Positions 33,140 through 42,440 of a DNA stretch of 64,000 nucleotides are shown in pieces. A program made the position numbers and the translations under genes. The notes under the pieces are model-generated. The model was not told the DNA's origin and did not search any database. It was given only the letters and a program-made list of their open reading frames with translations. This DNA comes from Corynebacterium sp. ACRQK (lineage in GTDB: Bacteria > Actinomycetota > Actinomycetes > Mycobacteriales > Mycobacteriaceae), in contig NZ_JAKRMU010000001.1 of assembly GCF_022345965.1 (NCBI RefSeq), positions 434,001-498,000 of the forward strand, in the 5' to 3' direction. Position 1 is the stretch's first letter. Every line of letters starts with the position of its first letter.

Positions 33140-34030
33140 ATGACTGAAACTACAGCTCTTTCCCTCCCGGAGATCGGGCTCGGCACCTACAAGATGCAGG
33201 GCCAGGCGGGCGCGGATTCCGTGGCTGCGGGCATCCGCGCAGGCTACCGTCTGATCGACACGGCCTACAACTACGAAAACGAAGGCGCGGTAGGCTCTGG
33301 CATCCGCGCTGCGACCGGTGCCACCGGGGTCGGAAACCCAGCGCCCGGAACCTCAGGCGCGCCTGAGGCCGCGTACCCCGCCAGCGTGATCCGCCGCGAC
33401 GAGGTGATCGTCACCTCCAAGCTGCCCGGCCGCTATCAGCGCCACGACGACGCTGTCGCCTCCGTCGAGGAATCCCTCTTCCGATTGGGCCTGGACCGCA
33501 TCGACCTGCACCTCATCCATTGGCCGAACCCAAAACAAGGCCACTACGTAGAAGCCTTCGAAACGCTGCTGGAGCTGCGCGAGCGGGGGCTGATCCGCCA
33601 CGTGGGCGTGTGCAACTTCCTACCCGAGCACCTGGAGGCCGTCCACGCCGCCACCGGCGAGTACCCGGTGGTCAACCAGATCGAGCTGCACCCGCACTTC
33701 CCGCAGGCCGAGGCCGTCGCGGCACACCGCGAGCTGGGCATCGTGACGCAGGCCTGGTCGCCACTGTTGCGCGGTGCGGTTTTGGAGGAGCCGGTCATTG
33801 CCGAGATTGCTGACGCCCACTCCGCAACCCCCGGGCAGGTCGTCCTAGCCTGGCACCGTGGCCGCGGAGTGCTGGCGATCCCGAAGGCTGCCTCGGAAGC
33901 TCGGCAGCGTGAGAACCTGGACTCGCTGAACGTGACGCTGAGCGACGCGGAGATCGAGGCGGTCACCGCGCTGGGCCGCCCGGATGGGCGCCGGAAAAAC
34001 CAAGACCCGGCGGTCTACGAGGAGTTTTAG
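33140..34030 (+). CDS. aldo/keto reductase
   Basis: A 296-residue NADPH-dependent oxidoreductase. The catalytic tetrad is visible: Asp in DTAYNYENE with its Tyr, Lys in VIVTSKLPGRY and His in DLHLIHWPNP. The C-terminal cofactor stretch AIPKAASEARQRENL fits the family. An insertion of about 30 residues (GATGVGNPAPGTSGAPEAAY) precedes the lysine strand. AAAGG before the ATG serves as ribosome site. Substrate unknown; it is close to 2,5-diketogluconate-reductase-like enzymes. Confidence 0.88.
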   Translation: MTETTALSLPEIGLGTYKMQGQAGADSVAAGIRAGYRLIDTAYNYENEGAVGSGIRAATGATGVGNPAPGTSGAPEAAYPASVIRRDEVIVTSKLPGRYQRHDDAVASVEESLFRLGLDRIDLHLIHWPNPKQGHYVEAFETLLELRERGLIRHVGVCNFLPEHLEAVHAATGEYPVVNQIELHPHFPQAEAVAAHRELGIVTQAWSPLLRGAVLEEPVIAEIADAHSATPGQVVLAWHRGRGVLAIPKAASEARQRENLDSLNVTLSDAEIEAVTALGRPDGRRKNQDPAVYEEF

Positions 34031-34094
34031 CGCGGCTAGCGTGCACCGCGCTCAGGCGCGCCGGGTCCGCGCTAGAGCAGCACCAGTTGCACTA

Positions 34095-35210
34095 TCAATT
34101 GCGCCAGAGCAGGGCCGCCGCGTGGCGCGCCCGAGCCGCCGCCACGGAGGCCTGCGCGGCGCTGCGCTTGCCCTCGGGCACCACAATGTCCACCAGCCCC
34201 GGCAGTTCGTCAGCGGGCAGGGTCCACTGCTCCCACTGGCGCAGAACGTCGCGGGCGATGTCGCCCGCGGCGGCCTCCACGTCGGCTCCGCTGACGTCCT
34301 CGGCAGGGGCGCCGGCGGTATCCCCACCGGCTGGCCCCGGATGCGCAGCAGTATTCCCTGGGGCACCGACGGTCTCCCCGCCGGCTGACGGCGCCGTCTG
34401 GGGCACCGCCCAGCCGATCCCCTGGCCGCGTCCGATCATCCCGCCAACCAGGTCTTTGCCGCTGGTTGTCTGCAACTGATCCGCGGACACCACGATGCGA
34501 TGGAAGCCGGGCGCGTGCGAGAGGGCGTCATCGATAGAAGACCCCGTGTCCAGCACCACCGGGCGCGCGACCTGCTGCTGAAAGCGCTGCCACACCCCGT
34601 AAATGAACTCGCGGTCGACGGCGGGGATGGTGTCGAAGCGGGTGGCGCCGGGCAGGCCACCCATCACCTCGCGGACGCGCGGCTCGTGGAGCGCAATGAT
34701 GACTTCGCAGCCGAACGCCGCCGACAGCGCATCGGCGACCTGCTCCACGCCGAAACCCAGGTGCAGGGCGCAGTCCTTAAACGCCGGGCGGTCGCGCAAA
34801 ACTGGGTGGCCGCGGAACTCCACGTCCGCGCCGAAAGTCCACGGGCCGGTGACGTGCAGCATCAGCCGCTCGACCTTGCCCGTCAGCAGCTCCTCGGCAG
34901 CATCCGTGGCCTCGCGTACCCAGCCGTCCATGCGCCGGGATTCCAAGCTCGGGTGGGCAGTCAGCTCCCAACCACGGGGATTAGCGCGAATAGGCAGCTG
35001 CGCGAAGCTGGCCATCAGCGCCGTGAGGTCCCCCGCCCGCCCGCAGCGAGGGAACGACAAGACCGGCGGCACGCCTGTGTCCTCGTCCACGTCGCACGTA
35101 CGAGTCAGCGCGGACTGCATCGCGGCGCGCACCTCCGCGTGGTCCGTGACGGTGTTCTCCCACCACCCCAGGCGCCCGATCGGCACCGGCTGCACGGTGT
35201 TGCCTGCCAT
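34095..35210 (-). CDS. MetE-like (cobalamin-independent methionine synthase fold) protein
   Basis: The 371-residue protein resembles the stand-alone MetE-C-like protein found next to mnmA and ligA in mycobacteria and corynebacteria (for example SFPRCGRAGDLTALMASFAQ, LMLHVTGPWTF). I cannot identify the zinc-ligand set of true methionine synthase, so catalysis of methionine synthesis is doubtful. An Ala/Gly/Pro-rich insertion interrupts the last third. The ATG at 35210 is 8 nt after the mnmA stop and is likely coupled to it. Confidence 0.7.
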   Translation of the reverse strand: MAGNTVQPVPIGRLGWWENTVTDHAEVRAAMQSALTRTCDVDEDTGVPPVLSFPRCGRAGDLTALMASFAQLPIRANPRGWELTAHPSLESRRMDGWVREATDAAEELLTGKVERLMLHVTGPWTFGADVEFRGHPVLRDRPAFKDCALHLGFGVEQVADALSAAFGCEVIIALHEPRVREVMGGLPGATRFDTIPAVDREFIYGVWQRFQQQVARPVVLDTGSSIDDALSHAPGFHRIVVSADQLQTTSGKDLVGGMIGRGQGIGWAVPQTAPSAGGETVGAPGNTAAHPGPAGGDTAGAPAEDVSGADVEAAAGDIARDVLRQWEQWTLPADELPGLVDIVVPEGKRSAAQASVAAARARHAAALLWRN

Positions 35211-35217
35211 CGCCGTG

Positions 35218-36441
35218 CTACGCCTCTGTTGGCGTTGCGCGCTCACCCGCGCTGCCAGCGGCTTCGGCATTCGCCGCGCTATCCCGCGGCGCAGGGGCAC
35301 CCGCATCGCTCCACGGCGCGGTGGCGCGGATGGTGCCGCTGCCCAGCAGGATGTCGCCGTCGGCGTCCGGCTGGTAGATCACGGCGGCCTGACCGCGCGC
35401 CACGCCCTGCAACGGCTCGTGCAGGTCTAGCTCCAGGCGCCACGGGCTCTCGCCCTCCTTCTTGACGCGCCCCGCCGGCGTGGTCCTCTCTGGGTCGTCC
35501 ACCAGTCGCGCAGTGGCGGGCACTACCCCACCGTGGGCGCGCACCTGCACCTCGCACTCAAACTCGTGTCCGTGCACGGAAGGGTCCAGGCGCTTCAGTC
35601 GATCAGCCGTGATCCCGCCGACCCGTAGGTCGTCGCGCTGGCCGATGGTCACGGTGCCCGTGGCGGCGTCAATATCCGTCACATAGCGCGGCTTTCCGTC
35701 CAGCCCCTCGCGTGGCAGCCCCAACCCCTTGCGCTGGCCGATGGTGAAGCCGTACACGCCGTCGTGTTCGGCAACAGTCGAGCCGTCCTGGTCTTTCATC
35801 AACCCCGGCCGCAGGCCGATCTGCTTGCCCAGAAAAGCCTGCGTCTGGCCGTCGGGGATGAAGCAGATGTCGTGGGAATCCGGCTTGGAGGCCACACCAA
35901 AACCGCGGTCCTTCGCCTCCTCGCGGATCTCCGGCTTGATCGTGTCGCCAACCGGGAACATGCAGTGCGCCAGCTGCTCGTCGGTCAGCACGCCCAGCAC
36001 GTAGGACTGGTCCTTGTTCGCGTCTACGCCGCGGCGCATCACGCCGTCGTGCAGGCGGGCGTAGTGTCCGGTCACGACGGCATCGAATCCCAGTGCGATG
36101 GAACGGTCCAGCAACGCCTCGAACTTGATCTTCTCATTGCAGCGCAGGCACGGGTTGGGGGTCTCGCCGATGGCGTAGGAATCCACGAAGTCGTCGATCA
36201 CGTCGGCCTTGAAGCGGTCGGAGAAGTCCCACACGTAGAAAGGGATCCCCAGCTTGTCGGCCACGCGCCGCGCGTCCGCGGAGTCCTCCAGGGAGCAGCA
36301 CCCGCGCGAGCCCGCCCGCACAGCCTCGGGAGACTGGGACAGCGCCAGGTGTACGCCGATCACTTCGTGTCCAGCCTCGAGCGCTCGGGAGGCCGCCACG
36401 GCGGAATCCACACCGCCACTCATTGCTGCTACTACTCGCAT
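35218..36441 (-). CDS. mnmA: tRNA-specific 2-thiouridylase
   Basis: MnmA adds sulfur to uridine 34 of certain tRNAs. The PP-loop SGGVDS is at about residues 8-13, the catalytic cysteines are in [12 protein letters not shown] and [10 protein letters not shown], and the C-terminal domains include [12 protein letters not shown]. At 407 residues it is a little long because of a Pro/Ala-rich tail. The ATG at 36441 is fixed by TAGGGT ending 7 nt upstream. It follows a cysteine desulfurase gene, the expected sulfur donor. Confidence 0.95.
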   Translation of the reverse strand: MRVVAAMSGGVDSAVAASRALEAGHEVIGVHLALSQSPEAVRAGSRGCCSLEDSADARRVADKLGIPFYVWDFSDRFKADVIDDFVDSYAIGETPNPCLRCNEKIKFEALLDRSIALGFDAVVTGHYARLHDGVMRRGVDANKDQSYVLGVLTDEQLAHCMFPVGDTIKPEIREEAKDRGFGVASKPDSHDICFIPDGQTQAFLGKQIGLRPGLMKDQDGSTVAEHDGVYGFTIGQRKGLGLPREGLDGKPRYVTDIDAATGTVTIGQRDDLRVGGITADRLKRLDPSVHGHEFECEVQVRAHGGVVPATARLVDDPERTTPAGRVKKEGESPWRLELDLHEPLQGVARGQAAVIYQPDADGDILLGSGTIRATAPWSDAGAPAPRDSAANAEAAGSAGERATPTEA

Positions 36442-36448
36442 GTTTGGC

Positions 36449-36454
36449 ACCCTA
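36449..36454 (-). promoter_or_regulatory. -10 box of mnmA
   Basis: TAGGGT ends 7 nt before the ATG at 36441; leaderless arrangement. Confidence 0.5.
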
Positions 36455-36470
36455 CTCGCGTACCGGCCTC

Positions 36471-37715
36471 TTAGGCCATTCCTGCGGCGCGGGCCTGCTC
36501 GACCACACGCGGGAGGAAGCCCGCCAGGTACTCGACCTGGTCGTCGGTGATGTCCGCGCCCAGAGTTATCCGCAGCGCGCCACGGGCCACGTCCACTGGC
36601 ACGCCCATGGCGGTCAGCACGTGGCTGGCGCGGTTCACCCCGGCGCTGCAGGCAGAGCCCGTCGAAGCATCTACCCCGGCGGCGTCCAAAAGCATGATCA
36701 GTGAGTCGCCCTCCGCGCCGGGGAAGCTCATGTGCAGGTGCCCGGGCAGTGCGCCGACCTCGGGAGTCCAGATCCGCACGCCGTCGATGCCCTGCGCCGC
36801 CGCCCGTAGCCTCTCACGCGCCACGCGCATTCTGGCGGTTGCTTGTTCTAGTTCTTTAATTGATGACGCCAACGCCGCCGCACATCCCACCGCACCCTGC
36901 ACGTTCACGGTGCCGGAGCGGAGCTTTCGCTCCTGGCCACCTCCGCGCACGGGGCTTAAGATGTCCGCGTCCCGGCGGGCGAGCAGAAGGCCCGTGTTCT
37001 TCGGGCCGCCGAACTTGTGAGCGCTGGCGGCGAGCGTGGTGGCGCCGAGAGCGTGGAAGTCGACGGGGATGTGGCCGACGGCTTGCACTGCGTCGGTGTG
37101 GAAAGGCACGCCGTTGTCGCGGGCGAAACTGGCGAGTTGCTCCACCGGCTGGATAGCGCCGGTCTCGTTGTTGGCCCACATGCAAGTCAGCAGCGCGAGG
37201 TCGCTAGGCGCGCCCCCGCTGCCTTCTAGGCCGGCAATCCAGTCTTGGTCACGGATGCGGCCGGCGGCGTCCACAGGAAGAACCGAACGTTCAAAACCCA
37301 GGTCGAGCGGCCCGGCCGTGAGCCAGTCGACGGACTCGACTACGGCGGGGTGTTCGATGTCGGAGCTGGCGATCACGTGTGCGCCTCGGTGGGCCTTCGA
37401 GCCGTATGCGAGCCCCTGGATGGCGATGTTGTCGGCTTCCGTGCCGGAGCCGGTGAAGATCACCTCTGTTGCATCCGCGCCGAGGAGTTCAGCGATCTGC
37501 TCGCGGGCGTCCTCGAGGCTGCGGCGGGCATCGCGGCCGGTCTTGTACTGGCCAGCGGGGTTCAGCAGCCCCGCGGCGCGCTCCATCGCTTCCTGCGCTT
37601 CGGGGCGCAGAGCTTGAGACGCCGCGTTGTCCACGTACAGGCGCCCTCGCGTACCTGCTGCACCAGTCGACGATCCTGGCACTGGGCTCTTCGCTGCGTG
37701 GTTGGTCTTGTTCAC
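36471..37715 (-). CDS. cysteine desulfurase (NifS/IscS family)
   Basis: A PLP enzyme of 414 residues that takes sulfur from cysteine. The PLP lysine is in [12 protein letters not shown], the catalytic cysteine in GSACSAG, and [14 protein letters not shown] opens the fold. The gene stands 29 bp upstream of mnmA, so delivery of sulfur for tRNA thiolation is the likely role, as proposed for the matching mycobacterial pair. GTG start with TAGGGT 6 nt upstream. Confidence 0.93.
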   Translation of the reverse strand: MNKTNHAAKSPVPGSSTGAAGTRGRLYVDNAASQALRPEAQEAMERAAGLLNPAGQYKTGRDARRSLEDAREQIAELLGADATEVIFTGSGTEADNIAIQGLAYGSKAHRGAHVIASSDIEHPAVVESVDWLTAGPLDLGFERSVLPVDAAGRIRDQDWIAGLEGSGGAPSDLALLTCMWANNETGAIQPVEQLASFARDNGVPFHTDAVQAVGHIPVDFHALGATTLAASAHKFGGPKNTGLLLARRDADILSPVRGGGQERKLRSGTVNVQGAVGCAAALASSIKELEQATARMRVARERLRAAAQGIDGVRIWTPEVGALPGHLHMSFPGAEGDSLIMLLDAAGVDASTGSACSAGVNRASHVLTAMGVPVDVARGALRITLGADITDDQVEYLAGFLPRVVEQARAAGMA

Positions 37716-37721
37716 GCCCCT

Positions 37722-37727
37722 ACCCTA
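37722..37727 (-). promoter_or_regulatory. -10 box of the cysteine desulfurase gene
   Basis: TAGGGT ends 6 nt before the GTG at 37715. Confidence 0.45.
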
Positions 37728-37816
37728 CTTCTTGGGCACCGCACACCGCGCACGGGACCGTTGCTTCTTGATACCCTTCAAGTACTCAGAGCCGATCGCG
37801 ACAGGAGTAATCGCAC

Positions 37817-37987
37817 ATGGGTCTCGCAGAGTGCCTATTGATGGTACTGATCGCGCTTCTTGTCCTTGCGGTTCCTGGCCTTCTCATCGCGATCATCTAT
37901 ATGCTTCGGAAGAACAAGAAGGACACAGACACAGCCGGATCCAGAAATCTCAGGTCTAACACTTCTAACAAACCCACCGAGATCTAA
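37817..37987 (+). CDS. small membrane protein (56 residues)
   Basis: A short frame with AGGAG 10 nt before its ATG. It encodes one membrane helix (about residues 7-29, LLMVLIALLVLAVPGLLIAI), a basic patch (RKNKK) and a polar tail; the expected topology is N-out, C-in. It ends 42 bp before the AAA-type ATPase gene on the same strand, with several TCTAAC words in between. Not recognised; it could partner the ATPase. Confidence 0.55.
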   Translation: MGLAECLLMVLIALLVLAVPGLLIAIIYMLRKNKKDTDTAGSRNLRSNTSNKPTEI

Positions 37988-38016
37988 CAGATCTAACAAA
38001 AACGCCAAGCTTTCGC

Positions 38017-38022
38017 TATGGT
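38017..38022 (+). promoter_or_regulatory. -10 box of the AAA-type ATPase gene
   Basis: TATGGT ends 7 nt before the ATG at 38030; leaderless arrangement. Confidence 0.5.
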
Positions 38023-38029
38023 GTGAGAC

Positions 38030-39229
38030 ATGTCCGAACCCTCATTCCAAGCCGCCGTACCCGGCCAGCGAAACCCCTTCCGCCCCAGCTTCGGCACGTC
38101 GCCGTACTACCTGGCAGGCAGGGCCGAGCTGCTGCAGGATTTTGAGCTCAGTCTCGCCGAAGGTCCCGGCTCCCCACACCGCACGATCTTGGCCAGCGGT
38201 TTGCGTGGCGTGGGCAAAACGGTACTGCTCAATGAGATCGAGGACAAGGCCCGCGCCCAGGGTTGGATCACCCTGCGCGCCTACCCCAATATCGACATGA
38301 TCTCCGAGCTGGTCGAAACAACGATCCCCACCGCCATCACTAGCATCGAGCAGCCACCGGAGCGCAAGCTTTCCGGGGCCTCCATCACCGGCGTGGGCAG
38401 CTTCCGCACGGAAGCACACTCGCGGGCCGAGGAACTCCGCAGCGTGCCGACGCTCATTACCCGCCTGCGCGAACTCTCCGACGTAATCACCGGCACTGGC
38501 ATCCTCATCACCCTCGACGAGCTGCAATCCGCCGACCTCGACCAGCTCCACCGCCTGGCCACAGCGGTCCAGGACCTCATGCGCGATGAGCGCGACATCG
38601 CCTTCGTCTGCGCGGGTCTGCCCCACGGTGTGGACACGCTGCTGCAGCACGAGGGCACCACGTTCCTCCGCCGCGCCTTCCGTGTGGACCTCCACGCTGT
38701 GCCGACTGAGGAAGTCTCGAAGACCCTCGCCATCACCGCCGCGGATTCTGGCCGCCCTTTTACTGATGACGCCCTGGGCCGCGCCACCGACATTTGTCGC
38801 GGATACCCGTACCTCATACAAGTAGTTGGCGCACTGTCCTGGGCGGCCGCCGGGATCGACGATTCGGACAGCATCGAGGCCACACACGTGGAGACTGCCT
38901 CCCAGCGGGCTATCGACCGCATGACCAGCCACGTCCACCGGCCCGCGTTCAGCCGCCTGCCAGAGGGCGAAATGAACTTCCTCCGCGCGATGGCTGCGAT
39001 AAGTGCCGACGAGGGGGCGTCCGAACCAGAACCGGTAAGCACAGCAGCACCGGCAACGAGAGCTGTCAAGACTGGCGACATCGCCGCTCACCTGGGCGTA
39101 GAGCCAAGAGGCCTGTCCACCTGGCGAAGCCGCCTGATTACCCGCGATCTGATCGAGCCGGCGGGATTCGGCCGCGTGCGATTCACGCTGCCATACATGG
39201 AGGACTACATCCGACAGCAGGACGGGTAG
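38030..39229 (+). CDS. AAA/STAND-like P-loop ATPase
   Basis: A 399-residue protein with Walker A GLRGVGKTVLL (about residues 58-68), Walker B ILITLDELQ (about 159-167), a sensor-like FVCAGLP, and a C-terminal winged-helix-like part (TGDIAAHLGVEPRGLSTW). This resembles the Orc1/Cdc6-like or archaeal-type ATPases found singly in many bacteria, whose role is unknown. An Ala/Pro/Glu insert precedes the winged helix. A small membrane protein gene lies just upstream. Confidence 0.7.
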   Translation: MSEPSFQAAVPGQRNPFRPSFGTSPYYLAGRAELLQDFELSLAEGPGSPHRTILASGLRGVGKTVLLNEIEDKARAQGWITLRAYPNIDMISELVETTIPTAITSIEQPPERKLSGASITGVGSFRTEAHSRAEELRSVPTLITRLRELSDVITGTGILITLDELQSADLDQLHRLATAVQDLMRDERDIAFVCAGLPHGVDTLLQHEGTTFLRRAFRVDLHAVPTEEVSKTLAITAADSGRPFTDDALGRATDICRGYPYLIQVVGALSWAAAGIDDSDSIEATHVETASQRAIDRMTSHVHRPAFSRLPEGEMNFLRAMAAISADEGASEPEPVSTAAPATRAVKTGDIAAHLGVEPRGLSTWRSRLITRDLIEPAGFGRVRFTLPYMEDYIRQQDG

Positions 39230-39241
39230 CGCAGAAGATGG

Positions 39242-39295
39242 CACAAAAACCGGCGCCCTTCCGCCTGCGTAAAGCTAAGCGAAAGGGCGCCGGTT
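39242..39295 (-). terminator. terminator of etfBA
   Basis: A perfect 13-bp stem (39248-39260 with 39283-39295, core CCGGCGCCCTT) is followed on the minus strand by TTTTTG. It ends the etfB-etfA transcript; the plus-strand side lacks a T-run after the hairpin. Confidence 0.85.
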
Positions 39296-39356
39296 AATGG
39301 CTGCCGCCCGCGCCAGTAGTGGCGACAGGGCGACTGTTAAAGCCTAGGGTGAAGAA

Positions 39357-40310
39357 CTACTTGCGGTTCTTCAGCTCCTCGGTAGCCTGCGGCGCAACCT
39401 TGAACAGGTCGCCGACAACACCGAAGTCTGCGATCTCGAAGATGGAAGCCTCTTCATCCTTGTTCACAGCAACGATGGTCTTGGAGGTCTGCATACCAGC
39501 CTTGTGCTGGATAGCACCGGAGATACCCAGTGCGATGTACAGGTTCGGGGAGACCGTAACACCGGTCTGACCGACCTGGAACTTGCCCGGGTAGTAGTCG
39601 GCATCCACAGCCGCACGGGAAGCACCAACAGCGGCACCCATGACGTCGGCCAGCGGCTCGACAACGTCGGTGAAGCCCTCGGAGCCACCAACGCCACGGC
39701 CACCGGAGACCACGATGTTGGCCTCGGTCAGGTCCGGACGGTCGCCAGCCTCAGCCGGGGCGAAGGAGGTGATGGTGACGGCGGTCGGGCCAGCGCCCGG
39801 CAGCTCAACCTGCTGGACGTTGCCAGCGGCAGCCTGCGGTTCCGGATCCAGGGAGCCCGGAGCCAGGGTGAAGACCGGGGATGCGCCAGCGGCGGAAGCG
39901 GTAACGGTGTAAGCGCCACCGAAGATGCTGATCTCAGCGGACTTCTCGGCGGTGATGCTGCTGGTGTTGTACAGAACACCGGAAGCAACGCGGGCGCCTA
40001 CGCGGCCTGCAACCTCGTTGCCGGTTGCGGTAGCGGAGACGATAACCGGAACCTGCAGTTGTGCTGCCAGGCCGGACAGTGCGTCGACCTCCGGGGTAAC
40101 CAGCAGGGACTCTGCCTGATCGGACTCTGCGGCGTAGATGGTCTCTGCGCCGGCCTCGGCCAGTGCGCCCTGCAGCTTCTCGGTGGTGCCGGGAGCGCCA
40201 ACAACAACGGCGCCGACGGTGCCGAACACGCGTGCAGCGGTGATCAGCTCGACGGTGGAGTTCTTCAGCTGACCCTCACCGTGCTCAACCAGTACTAGTA
40301 CGTTGGTCAT
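39357..40310 (-). CDS. etfA: electron transfer flavoprotein alpha subunit
   Basis: EtfA (317 residues) binds FAD and, with EtfB, carries electrons from acyl-CoA and other dehydrogenases to the quinone pool. The FAD-binding C-terminal domain is clear: VVSGGRGVGG, GASRAAVDADYYPGKFQVGQ, GISGAIQHKAGMQ and AVNKDEEASIF. AAGGAC lies before the ATG. It starts 22 bp after etfB. Confidence 0.96.
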   Translation of the reverse strand: MTNVLVLVEHGEGQLKNSTVELITAARVFGTVGAVVVGAPGTTEKLQGALAEAGAETIYAAESDQAESLLVTPEVDALSGLAAQLQVPVIVSATATGNEVAGRVGARVASGVLYNTSSITAEKSAEISIFGGAYTVTASAAGASPVFTLAPGSLDPEPQAAAGNVQQVELPGAGPTAVTITSFAPAEAGDRPDLTEANIVVSGGRGVGGSEGFTDVVEPLADVMGAAVGASRAAVDADYYPGKFQVGQTGVTVSPNLYIALGISGAIQHKAGMQTSKTIVAVNKDEEASIFEIADFGVVGDLFKVAPQATEELKNRK

Positions 40311-40331
40311 GTCCTTAAATCCCTACTTCCC

Positions 40332-41120
40332 TTAAACCAGCTTTTCCTTGACCAGGAACTCGACCAGCTGCTTGCCGCCCTCGCCCTCGTCGTTGACGAT
40401 CTCACCAGCCGACTTCGGCGGCTTCGGGGTGGAAGCGGAAACGGAGGTGGTGGCGTTTGCCAGGCCAACGTTTGCAGCGTCCACGCCAATCTCTTCCAGA
40501 GACAGCTCTTCGATGGTCTTCTTCTTGGCAGCCATGATGCCCTTGAAGGCAGCAAAGCGCGGGGTGTTGGACTTCTCAGTCACAGACACGATGGCCGGGG
40601 TCGGAGCTTCCAGGCCGAACACGCCCTCTTCGGTAACACGCTTACCGGTGACCTTGCCCCCCTCAACGCTCAGCTCTTCCATGTGGGTCAGAGCCGGGAT
40701 CTGGCGGTACTCAGCCAGCAGGCCCGGGATGGAGCCAGCGCCACCATCGGTGGAGGCGTTACCGGCGATAATCAGCTCGATGTCCTCGATCTGGTTCAGA
40801 GCATTGGACAGGGTCCATGCCGTGCCCAGTGCGTCGGAGCCGGCCAGGTTCTCGTCGACAACCAGCTTGGCCTCGTCGCAGCCCAAGGACAGTGCCTTGC
40901 GCAGCGCCTCGGTTGCGCGCTCCGGGCCGACGGACAGAACGATGACGTTGCGGGAGCTGTCTGCTTCCTTCAGCTGCAGTGCAGCCTCAACAGCGTTTTC
41001 GTTGATTTCGTCCAGGACAGCGTCTGCACTGTCGCGGTCGAGGGTGAAGTCATCGTCGGTGAGCTTGCGCTCGGAGTAGGTGTCCGGCACCTGCTTAACC
41101 AGAACAACGATGTTCGACAT
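40332..41120 (-). CDS. etfB: electron transfer flavoprotein beta subunit
   Basis: EtfB (262 residues) forms the heterodimer with EtfA and binds AMP. Typical features are NIVVLVKQVPDTY at the start, DEINENAVEAALQL, and GNASTDGGAGSIPGLLAEY in the adenine-nucleotide site region. AGGAAGG precedes the ATG. First gene of the etfBA operon. Confidence 0.96.
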   Translation of the reverse strand: MSNIVVLVKQVPDTYSERKLTDDDFTLDRDSADAVLDEINENAVEAALQLKEADSSRNVIVLSVGPERATEALRKALSLGCDEAKLVVDENLAGSDALGTAWTLSNALNQIEDIELIIAGNASTDGGAGSIPGLLAEYRQIPALTHMEELSVEGGKVTGKRVTEEGVFGLEAPTPAIVSVTEKSNTPRFAAFKGIMAAKKKTIEELSLEEIGVDAANVGLANATTSVSASTPKPPKSAGEIVNDEGEGGKQLVEFLVKEKLV

Positions 41121-41212
41121 TCGTTGACCTTCCTGCTTGGGTATTGTGATTTGGCACCATAGTACCTACCACCAGGTGACCACCGCCACAAATTTCTTAT
41201 ATTGTTTTAGAA

Positions 41213-42427
41213 CTACCCCCGCGAGCTGCGGCGAGCCCTACAGATAAAGGCCACAGCCTTGGCAGCGCCGCCCTCGCCGATGCGCGTAACCACTACTGAG
41301 TAGGCAGAATCCGCCGCCGCGGCACCGCTTCCGCCCGCGTTGCCCTTCTTCAGCTTCCATTTCTTCCGCAGCTCGTCGGGGTCCACATCCACGCCGCGCA
41401 CGAGGATTTCCACGCTCCTCGCACCTAGCGCCACCAAAGCGGGACGCGCCTTCTTCAGCGGCACTTCTTCGACAATCTCAAAGCCACGCACGCCCGCGGG
41501 CAGCTCGTCGCCTGTCAGGTACGCGATGTGCGGGTCCAGTTGCCACAGCCCGTGCCGCGCCGCGTACTGGCGCACCAGCCCGGCGCGCACGATGGCACCA
41601 TCGGGGTCCACGATGTAGCGCCCTGCCCCATCCACGCGGTCCGCCTCGGGTTCGTCGCTTGTCACTGTTTCTTTCACTGATGACGCCCCCATCACCACCG
41701 CCCGGCGTCCCCGCCCCAGAATCGCGGGTGAATACAGGCACGTCTCCTTTACTCCTCCATCGACGGAAACAACCTCCACGTGGCCGTCGAACTCGGAGTA
41801 GTCGATGCCTGGCGCGCATTTGACCACTAGATTTTCGTAGCAGTCCATGAGTTCGGGCAGCGGCGGCTGCAGGTCTTCCAACTTGGCGATACGCCCCGAA
41901 GAATTCCGGCGTGCTGGGTCCGCCACCACCACGCCGGATTTCAGTGCGCCGGATTTCAGGTCACCGGCGAACGCGGGACGCAGCGCATCCATGCGCGCGA
42001 CCGGAACTTCCGGCACGTTGAAATGGGCCATCCGCAGGCGCTGGTGGTCCAGATCTCCGCCCAGCACCCGCAGCCCCGCGGCAGCAAGCGCGTGCAGCTC
42101 AGTGCCGACACTGCAGGTGACATCCACGGCGGCCTCCACCCCGGCGGACTTCAATACCTCCGCGCGCCACGCGGCGACTACCGGCGGGGTGGCCTGCTGA
42201 ACCGATTCGCTATCCATCAGCCAGTTCTCCGGCAGCTTGCCCGCGCGGCGGGCCTGTACCAGTTCCACCAGGGCACGAGCGTGCTCGCCGTGTGCCTTGC
42301 GCAGGTGGGAAAGATCCTGCACGAGGGATTTCTTGGTCAGCTGATACGTAGTGGCGTCATTAATAAGGGGCGAGCCAGCGGCACACTCGGCGAGCAGAAA
42401 ATCCAGCTCGGCAGCAGAAAAAGCCAT
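41213..42427 (-). CDS. class I SAM-dependent methyltransferase with THUMP-like domain
   Basis: The 404-residue protein has a helical N-terminal part and a Rossmann methyltransferase core with motif I VDVTCSVGTELHALAAAG and acidic GGDLDHQRL. The active-site-like strand is VVVADPARRNSSG. A C-terminal THUMP-like region includes ALGARSVEILVRGVDVDP. Related proteins are thought to modify RNA, but no target is known. The ATG at 42427 is 13 nt after the NUDIX stop; its ribosome site is weak. Confidence 0.75.
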   Translation of the reverse strand: MAFSAAELDFLLAECAAGSPLINDATTYQLTKKSLVQDLSHLRKAHGEHARALVELVQARRAGKLPENWLMDSESVQQATPPVVAAWRAEVLKSAGVEAAVDVTCSVGTELHALAAAGLRVLGGDLDHQRLRMAHFNVPEVPVARMDALRPAFAGDLKSGALKSGVVVADPARRNSSGRIAKLEDLQPPLPELMDCYENLVVKCAPGIDYSEFDGHVEVVSVDGGVKETCLYSPAILGRGRRAVVMGASSVKETVTSDEPEADRVDGAGRYIVDPDGAIVRAGLVRQYAARHGLWQLDPHIAYLTGDELPAGVRGFEIVEEVPLKKARPALVALGARSVEILVRGVDVDPDELRKKWKLKKGNAGGSGAAAADSAYSVVVTRIGEGGAAKAVAFICRARRSSRG

Positions 42428-42440
42428 TCTTGCGCGCGCC

